In this document: in pieces, positions 55,301 through 64,000 of the stretch | Layout: each line of letters opens with the position of its first letter | Numbering within the stretch: position 1 is the stretch's first letter | From: Daedaleopsis sinensis | Lineage: Eukaryota > Basidiomycota > Agaricomycetes > Polyporales > Polyporaceae | Length of the DNA stretch: 64,000 bases | Direction: 5' to 3' | NCBI GenBank assembly: GCA_033807695.1 | Contig: CM066307.1 | Location: 1,612,001-1,676,000 of the forward strand | Notes under the pieces: generated by a model | Seen by the model: the letters and a program-made list of their open reading frames with translations, nothing else | Told to the model about the DNA's origin: nothing | Databases searched by the model: none | Translations under genes and position numbers: made by a program

Positions 55301-58300
55301 GCAGCACTTCTCCGACCACACTGGTGACAGGGACGTGTTCTTGTATCTTCTCATGATATGACCACATCCGCAGAACGACTGACCCCAGCCTCATCTAATC
55401 TAGTACCATTGGCATACCACATCCGTTCACTGTTCACCTCGCAGCATGGTCATGGGTTCGAGAACCGCGAACAGACCCCTCGTACGTACCCCGGAGTCTA
55501 AATCCAGAGAACCCATCTCCATCTCCATCTCCATCTCGGAACGCACACCGCTCACTGGCATGCATGACTCGACCCTTCCGAGTCCTTTCTGTATCGAACT
55601 ATTCGGATTCACCGCCAGCGATCCTCGAGCTCCTCTCATACGCCTGATCGCACAGGTACACCTTGGCACTGCTGCCGGCCTGCAAGTTGAGTCCTACTCA
55701 GTACTCAGGCTCCCGCAGCCCACAGCCCACAGAGCTGGCCGTCTGCCGTCTGCCCAGTGTCCATATGCGGGCAGGGGCCTGATCAGCGACGCCAGAAGCG
55801 TCGCTTCGCGCACGTCGTCCGAGGCCGTCCGGAGCCGCCTCTCCCCCAGCCTGAGCGTGAGTCGCACACGCGCACACGCGCACTGTGCGCGGCGTCTGAA
55901 CCTTGTTAGACCTTGTTCTCTGCGACGTGCGTGGGCGTACACGGTCACCCCCCCTCCCCAAAGGGAAGTCTGGTAGACCTCTGGCCCCCGGGCTCCCCGG
56001 GCTGGGTACCGGGGGCTCGACTACTGACGCACATGATGACGTCGCCTGTAGCTCAGATGTAGCTACTCGTAGTCTGAGATGCATGTTGTTCAAGTACGGT
56101 ACAAAAGCGTGTTTTCATTGGGGCCGGGCCCGTTATGTACATCGTCGCACTACTAGTACACTACGATACGACACGAGCCGATGCGCACGACATGGGCACG
56201 ATCAGGACGATGATCACACGCGCCGCGGCTTGTCTTCCAGGATCCCACGGGCCCAATCCGTCGCCCACAACGCCAAAGCCAGATCGCAACACGCACCTTC
56301 TCCCGCACCGCGGCCCCGTGAGCGCAAGCGTGAACGTGGATGTGAACGTGAGCGTGAACGTGAGCGTGCAGAGGACGCGAGCAAGCGACGCGCCCGCGGC
56401 TGCAGGAGAAGCAGCAGCAGCAGCAGCACTCGACCGACTGTACTCACCGGATGCACTCGTATTGTGTCCCTTGCACCTGCATCGAGTGCCGATGGCCAGA
56501 ACTTGGCGAGCAGCACGTCGTCCATCGTCCGACGGCGCCCATCCTCCGAGTCGGCCCCCCTTACCCGGTAAGTATTCGTGTCTGCATCCTGTATCTCGTC
56601 GCGCATGCGTCACGGGCCGTGCTGAACCTACTATGCAGTCAGCGAGCAGGGGGCGACGACGGGGCACACACCTCGCTGCTAGACTCGGACTCGGCCGCGA
56701 ACACGGGCGACGGAGACGCGGTACCAGCCGCTGTCGTCGCCGACCGCTAGCCTCTAGGGAGCCAGACCCGGGCTTGAAAGCAGTAGTACTAGTAAGGGAA
56801 GCTGAGCTTACAGCTTAGAGGTTTGACTTGCGCTTGCGCTTGAGGGCCTGCGCCCGTCAGAGTTTTGACTCTTGACTCTTGGCTCTTGGCTCTTGATTCC
56901 TGATTCCTGACTAGTGGCTCTTGACTATGGGCTGGCACCGTCGTCTGCCCTCCGCCTCAGAGTGGTTTGTCACGGTGCGCCTGCCCGCCCGCCCGCAGCC
57001 GTCGGGGCCCTCCCAGCCGCGCCGCGCCGGCGTAAGGTTCAGAGTTCCAAAATAGTCGAGAAAGCGCGAGGGGTGCGAATATGGTTTTGGGTTCGGACGG
57101 GGCGACGTCGAGAGGGCTGGCCCGTGCGCGTGAGTGCGTGCGTGCGTGCCTCGTCCATGCTCGCCGTCGTGCGTCGTGCGTCGTGGAGACGGCCGCTCTT
57201 CCCTTGCAGCCGTCGTCCACCGTCGACATCCACATCCACCGTCCACCGATGACCGTTAACCGTTGACCGTTCACGCTCCCAGGCCTGTAAGCTGAAAGTT
57301 GTAAGCTCGGGCCCGGCGGAACACGCTCAGCGTCCGCGTCCGCGTCAGCCGTCGTCTGGCTTGAGCTCCTTCTGCGGTCCACGCTCCATGCTCTGTGCTC
57401 GGCAACCGTCGCGTCCGCCCGCCTCCTGCTTCTGCTTCTGCTTCTGCTTCCCCTGCGTGTCTTGTCTCGCTCTGCTCTGTGCTCGCTCGCTCGGCGGCAG
57501 CGAGCCCGCTGGCTGCAGCCTGCTTCCGGGTTCTCGGCCGCAGAAGGAGAAGTCGCGGGGCGTGCCTCGTTTGTGTGCGCACCGTGGGCAGCCTGCTGAG
57601 GGGGGTGCGTGCGCCGTCCGTCCCGTGACCTGGTGTGGTGTGGCCTGGTGTGCAGGGCGGACATCTGCGTCCGTGCGGGCGTCGACCCGACCCGAACGCG
57701 GCCTGGAGCTCGAATTCGTGTGTGTTCATGCACATGCACATGTCGGGCACCGGGAATGGAATGAAATGAGATGATTAGGGGTGGGGGACGGGTGGATGCG
57801 ACGACGCGATTCGACTGTGGCTCTCGCTCGCACTCTGGCGTACGCTCGCCCGTCTCCATCCGTCTCCATCAACCTATCCATGTCCGGCAGGGCGGGTGGC
57901 GGTGGGCGACTGTGGGCGCGCCTGGACGTGCGTACGGCATCGGTGGTTGTTGGCGTTCACGTTCACGTTCACGCACATGCAGGGCACCGGCTGAGGGCTC
58001 GCGATCTAGGCCGGGGGGGCGCGCGGGCTTCTGGTGCGTGCACAGTGCTTCTGCCGCACTCTCCCACTCTCCCACTCTCCCGCTCTCCCGTGGGCCCCCC
58101 GCCATCGAATGATCGGGCAGCACCATCATTATCATGGCGTAACGTACCAATCGCAACGCCCGCTAGCCGCTAGCCGCTAGCCGCTAGCTATCTGCGCACT
58201 GTCGCCGCACCTGCCACCCGGTGCGCGATGGCAGCCGTTTCCGGCACGATGATTGTTCGCAGCTGGTGGCGGGGCCTAGTCGCGGGGCCTGGCGTGGCTG

Positions 58301-60419
58301 CCGTACGCCCCCCTGCAAGGTTCACGCCGACTGTGCAGAGGCGCGTGGAGGGGGCTGCGGAGCCTCAGGTCGCATTTGTGCACGAGCGTGCTTGGGGCTG
58401 CGAGAATGACGCAAGGGGCTGCGTGTGGACGGAGGCGCGACGGACGTTGACGTTGACGGCGACGGCGGCGGCGGGGGCGAGGGGAGCAGGCGGGGGCGTG
58501 CACGAGGCGGGGATCTGGGGAGGGAGCGAAGATGCTCAGATCGATATCGGATTGGATCAGGAAGCGTACAGCGACTTACGCTCTCATCGAATCTCATCAG
58601 CTTACGCTTACTACGCCCTACTCAGCCCTCCTCTGTCTCTGTCAGTCTCACCCGGCCTCCTGCCGCCCCCCGACCGCCCGCGACGTGCTCGTGCAGCCCC
58701 CCTCCCTCCGCCCCCCTCACTCGGCGACTCCTCGACTCGGGTGCGTGCGCGTCGAACGGTGAACGTTAACGTCCGACCCATAACCGCACCCTTCGGAGCG
58801 CGCGGCGGGCGGGTGCACGGACCAAACCACATCCGCGTGCTCTCATCCGCCCTGCCCGATGCATGCCCGATGCCGCCGTCGTCCTAGCTCGTCCTCCGCG
58901 CATCGAGGGACGCCCGCGCGCTCAGTCCTCTCCGACGGTGGAGTATTGATGCCTCGGCAGCGGGCTCGAGGGTCCAGGGGGCAGGCGCACAGCACGCGTG
59001 CACAGAAGCAGCGAAGCGTACGGCGATTCGGCAGCGCGAGAAGAAGACGAGATACGCCCGGGCCCCCGTCGCCGGATATGGCAGTGGGCATGCGAGCGTG
59101 CGGGGGAGACAAGGGCGTGCCGTGGGAGCGTGTCCTGCGCACGCGCCGGCGACTCGTAGCAGTACATATTGCCCCAGCTGGGCCCGGACTGCGCGTGTAC
59201 GGGTGCGGGCATGGGCAGCCAGGTGTGGGTGCGAGTGCGAGTGCTTGCTTGCTGACTGCGACTGCGACTGCGACGGGGCTCGGTGCCCGTGCTTGCTGCC
59301 TGCGACGGACGCGGACATCGACCGTTAACGTTGAGCACTGAGTGCAGGGAGCCGGGCGGCGGGCGGCGGGTGGAGTGGTTTGTGTTGCGTTGCGACGGGA
59401 GGATTACGCGAGCTGCGTATGCGTCTTCCGGTGGAGGCGTCCGTCGGGGGCTGTAGACGGTGGACGTCCGCGTCGACTGTGGGACCCTCCTCCTCCTTCT
59501 CCTTCTCCTCCTTCTTCTTCTCCGTGCCCTTGTCCTCGTCTCGTCCCGTCCCGTCCTGTTCGCCCTTGCACCGGTGGGTGGGACTGCAGCGCGCCGGCCG
59601 CGGGGGACGTGTCTGTCCGGCAGACGGGCCCGCAGCCGGCGCAGATGCTGATGGGATGCACGGAGAAGACGGAGAAGCCTGTCGCGCGGCGGGCCACGGG
59701 GCCGGGGCAGGGAAGGCCTACGCGTAACGCGTAACGTAGTGGGGGGCGTGCGCGTGCGGGGCAGAACTTGAACGCAGCCGTATGATAACCCGGGGCAGAA
59801 GATCGTATACATACACGGCGCACGACGGGACAACACCGACTCGTGAACGTAATAGAGGAGGGAGCATAGCGGGCGGAGAACAGACCTAGTTTAACACCGC
59901 GCGCGGCGCGCGGCGCGGTTGGTATACGGGAGCGGGAGCGGGAGCGGAGACGGAGAGCGGAGAGCGGAGAGCGGGGGCGGATGGGGTTATGATTACAAGT
60001 CCGACTGCGCGGCCGGGGCGAGACTGCAACGGGGTTTTGTGAGCGACGGGCGGGCAGAGCAGCGAGCGGGAAGAGAGCGATGGCCAAACCGGGACTTAAT
60101 ACTATGACTGGAGAGCTGAGAGCGCAGACCGGGAGCCTGGTTATTTGCATGGAGAGATAGACGTCGGAAGCAGGTTTGAATGTGGGAATAGGTGTGGACA
60201 GTGGACAGTGTTCTTCATTCTTCACTCGCCCTGCGTGGCGGGCGAGCGGGTCGGCGGTGCGTAGAGGCTGGGGATCGCGTTCGATGACGAGCAGGTCGGG
60301 AGGGGCCATGCAGCAGGTTGCGACCGACGATTGCGACGCCAGCGACGCTAATCCCTTGAGCCCTTGAAGCTGGACCAGCGGCGACGAGGATGAGGACGAT
60401 GATAGAGATCGGGTGGGCT
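46317..60419. other. About 14-kb interval between the two paralogous regulators, no recognisable gene
   Basis: Both flanking genes are on the minus strand, so the interval holds the promoter of paralog 1 and the 3' side of paralog 2. Open frames of up to 300 codons occur but are low-complexity, overlap in several frames and lack splice or motif support. Simple repeats are frequent: ACG triplets at 50,417-50,440, CATCTC at 55,513-55,537, GTGAACGTGAGC-type at 56,318-56,370, CTCTCCCA at 58,058-58,090, CCGCTAG at 58,159-58,188, TGCGAC at 59,225-59,277. Non-coding transcripts or fast-evolving small genes cannot be excluded. Confidence 0.5.
50090..50135 (-). other. tRNA-like fragment with A- and B-box-like sequences
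   Basis: The minus strand has TGGCGTAGCG, similar to a Pol III A box, and about 14 bases later GTTCGATTCC, similar to a B box, then CCCGACAGTGG. The spacing is too short for a tRNA and no 5' acceptor strand pairs, so this is at most a truncated tRNA or SINE head. Confidence 0.2.
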
Positions 60420-63058
60420 CTACACGAGCAGGAGCAGGTCGGGGTGCGTCTCGCGCATGACCTCGCGCCAGTCGACCGGCGTGCAGTGCCCGCGCTCGCG
60501 CTCGCGATCGCGGCGCGCCCACACCTGCTGCATGAGGCGCATGACCTCGCTGATGTTCCCGACGCTCTCCTGCTGCTGCTTCTCGAGCAGCTGCAGCAGG
60601 AACGCGCGCTGGCGCGCGTCGTCCGTGAGGCACCCGGACAGGCAGATCCCGAACACGACGCTGCGCACGACGCTGCGGTGCACGCTCGCCGCCGTCTGCG
60701 CGTCCGGCACCTCGCGCAGCGCCTCGATCGTCTCCGCGACCGCCCCCATGATCTCCGGGCACGCCGGGTAGTCCCCCGAGAGCACCGTGTGCAGGTACAC
60801 CTTCGCGGACGCGCGGAAGATGTTGTTCGTCAGCCGCCGCCGCTGCGCGACCTCCGCGTCGGGCCCGCCCGCGCGCATTGGGTGCCGCGCGTGGCTCTGC
60901 AGCGCCTGCGGGCCGTACATGCCCGGCTGCAGCGGGACCGCGGCGGTGAGCGGGGTCGTCGGCGCGAGCAGCGTCTCCTCGATGAGCGCGCCGCGGTGGA
61001 CGAGCTCCGGGATCGAGAGGCAGCCGCGCCGGAGGTGGCTCGCCTTCCAGTGCGCGAGGTTCGAGATCTCCGCGATCGCGAGCACGATCTTGTTCTCGCA
61101 GCCCATCACGGGCAGCATCGACGTCTCGGGCAGCACGTCCGCCCCCGCGCCCACGCCTGCGCCCGCGCCCGCGCCGCCGCCGAGCGGGTCCCCGATGTAC
61201 GCGCCCGAGAAGAGCAGGCGGTACGTCTCGAGGAAGCGCGGCACCTGCTGCGTCGTCACGCTCGCGAGCACGTCGAACCACATCGTCGTCTTGATGATGA
61301 AGCGCGTGCTCTCGGAGCAGCGCCGGAGCGCCTCCTCGGGCCCGTAGAAGCGCGGGTCGTTGAGCATGCCCTGCACGTACTGGCTCGCGATGTCCAGCCA
61401 CACCTCCCAGCTCCCGCGCCCGCCCGAGAAGAGGAAGCTCGAGACGATGTGCAGGCCCGCCATCGCGTCGCCCTCGCTGTACGCGCGCCGGTCCCCGTGC
61501 AGCAGCGTGCCCTGGATCCGCCGGAAGATGTGGTCGACCGCGCCCGAGTCCGTCTGCGACGGGTACCGCATGCAGTGCATGTGCAGCGCAGACAGCAGGC
61601 ACGCCGCGTCGCGCGCGGACGGGCTCGTCTGGATCAGGTTGAACATGAACTCCTTGATCGACGCGTCCGCGAGCAGGTACTGGATCGGCAGGACGTTGAG
61701 CAGGTAGTGCTGGATGAGGTGGCTCTGCTCGGCGGGCATGACGAGCCCGAGCCCGAGCCCGTAGCCATGATTCACCGACAGGGGCATCCGCGGACCTTCC
61801 GGGCTCGGCATCCGCTCGTCGTCGTCTGAAAAGCTGTTGGGGTCGATGTTGTACGAGGGCGCGAGCGAGGAGTGCGGGTGGTTGTAGTAGGCCGGGGCCG
61901 AGACGGAGGGCATGTACGACGCGGTGGATATTGAGGTCAGTGCGGTTGACATGGCGGATGTTGCTGTTGATGCCGAATAATATGAGGATGCACCAGTTAC
62001 ATGTGACGGCCCTGCCAACAGAGGAGGGCATTAATCATAATACATTCATGATACACTAGTAGCGATACGGCGCCTTACAGGAGGAAGAAGCAGAAACTAT
62101 GGAGGTAGGAGATTGTATCATATTAGAGGGAGGCTGGGGCTGAGGCGGGGCTGGAGCATGGGGAGGGTACAACATGTCGTTCACGTTGGGCAGCATCGGG
62201 GCCCGATTCATGGCAGGGTCATGCGGACCCAGCTCCGGGATGGGAGGCTGCCAGTCTGCGAGAGTTCACTACCAGGAAACGGGGATGAAGGTAGGAGGGT
62301 ACATACTCTGACCGTAGTGCTGCTGCTCCGGAGGCGGCATAGCAGCGTAGTGAGCAGGAGCACGCTCGAAGGAGGTGTTCATCCCGTTGTGGGGAGGGCG
62401 CTGGCCCTCGCTCGAGGTGGCCGACAGAGTGGGGGTGGGGGGACTCGAAGGGGAGGTGTGGAGGTGGTCGACGAGGACGAGGACAGGGGGGTGCTCCTCA
62501 GTGGTCCGCGGGCCCGAACCCGAGTGGCCCTTGATCATGCCCTGCGAAGCAAGGAAGGACTTGATCTTCTCGCGCAGCTCGGTGACGCTGTTGTTCTCCT
62601 GGAGATAGGACGACAACGTGGGTGAGCTCCTAATCACCGAGCAGAGACGCCATACGACGAGAAGCAGACACATACCCTCATCCAATCTGGCCGCTTGGCG
62701 CCGAATCCAAGGCATTGCAACCTGAGACGGACACAAGTCTGACACGCGCCTTCTTCGTTGGGCTGCTCATCACATTTCTGGAGGAGGCGAGGGAGTGATG
62801 ATGTGGCAGGTGCGGAGGACGAGATTGAGGATAGGGGTCGGAGGAAAGAGACGACGAGGACGATCGGGTCAGCGTTTGTCTACGACGATGATGATGAGCG
62901 CCTTGAGGACGAACCTTCCGTCGAATCCTGCAGGTGTAGCAGCCCGACTTAGCACGAACGGCGCCTTTTGGCTTGGGCGCTCCGGGCTTCTTTTGCGTCC
63001 GGGCCTGCTGAGAGACGGAGGAGACAGCTTTGCGAGGGCTGGAAGGAGCGTCGGGCAT
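60420..63058 (-). CDS. Zn2Cys6 transcription factor with Fungal_trans_2-type domain (paralog 2)
   Basis: Five exons (63058-62915, 62777-62676, 62598-62307, 62255-62079, 62011-60420) encode 768 residues. The ATG at 63,058 opens a Lys/Pro/Ser-rich start. The zinc cluster at residues 40-70 is C-x2-C-x6-C-x9-C-x2-C-x6-C (CYTCRIRRKKCDE...), followed by GFGAKRPDWM as in paralog 1. The intron after RRK lies at the same codon in both genes. A Pro/Ser/His linker precedes the regulatory domain, with LIQHYLLNVLPIQYLL, LLSALHMHCMRY, IIKTTMWFDVLASVT and HWKASHLRRGCLSIPELV, aligning in order with paralog 1. Nuclear regulator by family; targets unknown. The long final exon is GC-rich and produces large shadow frames on both strands (for example 60,390-61,829 plus), which are not genes. 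Confidence 0.9.
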
Positions 63059-63390
63059 GGCGAAGACTGTCGAGGATGTAGAGTACAGTTTAACGACGAG
63101 GAGGGGGGGAGGGACAGTCGCCGACGAACGGGGAGTGGTGGGCGGTTGTTGGGAGAAGCGAGAGGCAGAGCACTTATGTACTCCAGGGCGCTGGGCAACA
63201 ACCGTGCGAACTTTACCTCTTGTTGATTGCTTTATTTTCACACTTTCGCACGACCCTTATCCCGGGACCCCGAACACGCCAACCTTGCCCACCTTCGCGT
63301 CTATTTTGAATCGTTGCCAGACACCGCCATACGCGGCATCACGTAACGCTCCCCAGCTTATAATCCAATACGCTGCCCCCGTCAGCGACA

Positions 63391-64000
63391 TGACACGACC
63401 TCTGCCCGCCACCACGTCTCCGGCGCAAGATGCTCAGCCCGGACAAGGCCGTGTGCGCAGGCGGCGGCGGGGTACAGGCGGGGGAGAGGTGTGCAGCGGG
63501 CAGAGAATGGAAGTGAGCGCCCCCGAACTCTAAGGCAGGATAGGCAAGACTAACCCCCAGGGCCGGCGGAGGGCGTCCTCGTGTGTGCCCACAGCAGCGG
63601 TCACAAGGCTTCCCGATGGGCCCAGCAGCCGCTGAGATCGGATCCTTGTCATTTGGTTTCTCAGGCACCCGACTTGGCGCCGGTGCGCGCGTTCTAGACT
63701 GGCTGGCCGGTGACAGCGCCTGTTCCCAGTCGCCCGCGCCAGACGCCTGCGCCATCTGCGTCCGACGCCGACGTCGACCACGTCCGACGCTGTCCCCGCG
63801 CTTGCACGACTCCCGGCGTTATCATCCCCTCCACAATCCAACGCTCCTACCCCCGGCTCTCCAGCGCCCGTACGCAATCCGCCATTGACTCCAGTGTTGC
63901 TCAACCTGCTGATTCAGTCCTCTCCTTTCTCCGTGCGTTTGCCGACGCCAGTTGCACGCGTGACAACGACGACAGCCGCCGCCAAGTTTCAGAGCCGCGC
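63391..64000 (+). CDS. Possible 5' part of another gene, cut by the window edge
   Basis: An ATG at 63,391 starts an Arg/Gly-rich frame that would need splicing near 63,475. A downstream frame rich in Ser, Thr and Arg is open to the last base (including DSVLSFLRAFADASC), with pyrimidine-rich third positions. It is divergent from the regulator starting at 63,058. The splice joins are not resolved and the product is not recognised. Confidence 0.22.

Noticed and set aside
56135..56818. 227-codon plus-strand frame in the gene desert
   Set aside because: Passes through a GTGAACGTGAGC-type simple repeat and is overlapped by comparable frames on both strands; no start or splice support.
60390..61829. 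479-codon plus-strand frame
   Set aside because: Shadow of the same exon on the opposite strand, dominated by Arg, Ala, His and Leu with no domain.
59404..62031. 875-codon minus-strand frame overlapping paralog 2
   Set aside because: It is the wrong frame of the long GC-rich final exon; its Arg/Ala-rich translation has no motif, while the other minus frame gives the conserved regulatory domain.
1..64000. CRISPR arrays, rRNA genes, canonical tRNAs
   Set aside because: No regularly spaced repeats, rRNA-like blocks or complete cloverleaf were seen. This was by eye; a tRNAscan-SE run would be decisive for tRNAs.

Overview
The window is nuclear DNA from a filamentous basidiomycete. An agaricomycete, perhaps a polypore, is likely, but that is inference. 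The evidence is GC-rich sequence, genes split by many 45-70 bp introns with GTRNGT donors and CTRAY-like branch sites, Zn2Cys6 regulators, and a Ty3/Gypsy LTR retrotransposon of a basidiomycete type. Exon structures below were worked out by hand from splice signals and reading-frame closure; no transcript data were available.

Layout. 1-2.1 kb (minus): 5' part of a large, apparently disordered protein that runs off the left edge. 2.8-5.8 kb (plus): 12-exon vacuolar-type amino-acid transporter. 6.3-8.4 kb (minus): three-exon protein with an atypical kinase-like C-terminus and a possible Crinkler-like start. 9.6-10.1 kb: TATA box and a possible small spliced gene. 10.9-13.1 kb (minus): decaying, SPX-less vtc4 (polyphosphate polymerase) pseudogene.

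14,622-28,231: a complete Ty3/Gypsy retrotransposon with 961-bp LTRs that look identical and a 4-bp target duplication. gag(-protease) and pol lie on the minus strand. Between pol and its 3' LTR sits a 4.7-kb cassette of three intron-containing genes on the opposite strand, bounded by two identical 18-bp copies of the polypurine-tract region. This antisense cassette is the most unusual thing in the window: one member carries a Zn2Cys6-like cysteine cluster and a SUMO-interaction-like motif, the other two look helical.

30.0-31.7 kb (plus): frameshifted, internally deleted kinase-like pseudogene. 31.8-32.5 kb: TA-flanked element with terminal inverted repeats. 35.4-37.5 kb (plus): five-exon DnaJ/Hsp40 co-chaperone with a long Ser-rich linker. 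43.0-46.3 kb and 60.4-63.1 kb (both minus): two paralogous Zn2Cys6 / Fungal_trans_2-type transcription factors separated by about 14 kb without a recognisable gene. The last 0.6 kb may hold the start of another plus-strand gene.

No metabolic cluster is evident. The transporter, the vtc4 relic and the chaperone are ordinary fungal housekeeping functions. The retroelement, the small TIR element and at least two pseudogenes show that the middle of the window is a repeat-rich, decaying interval.
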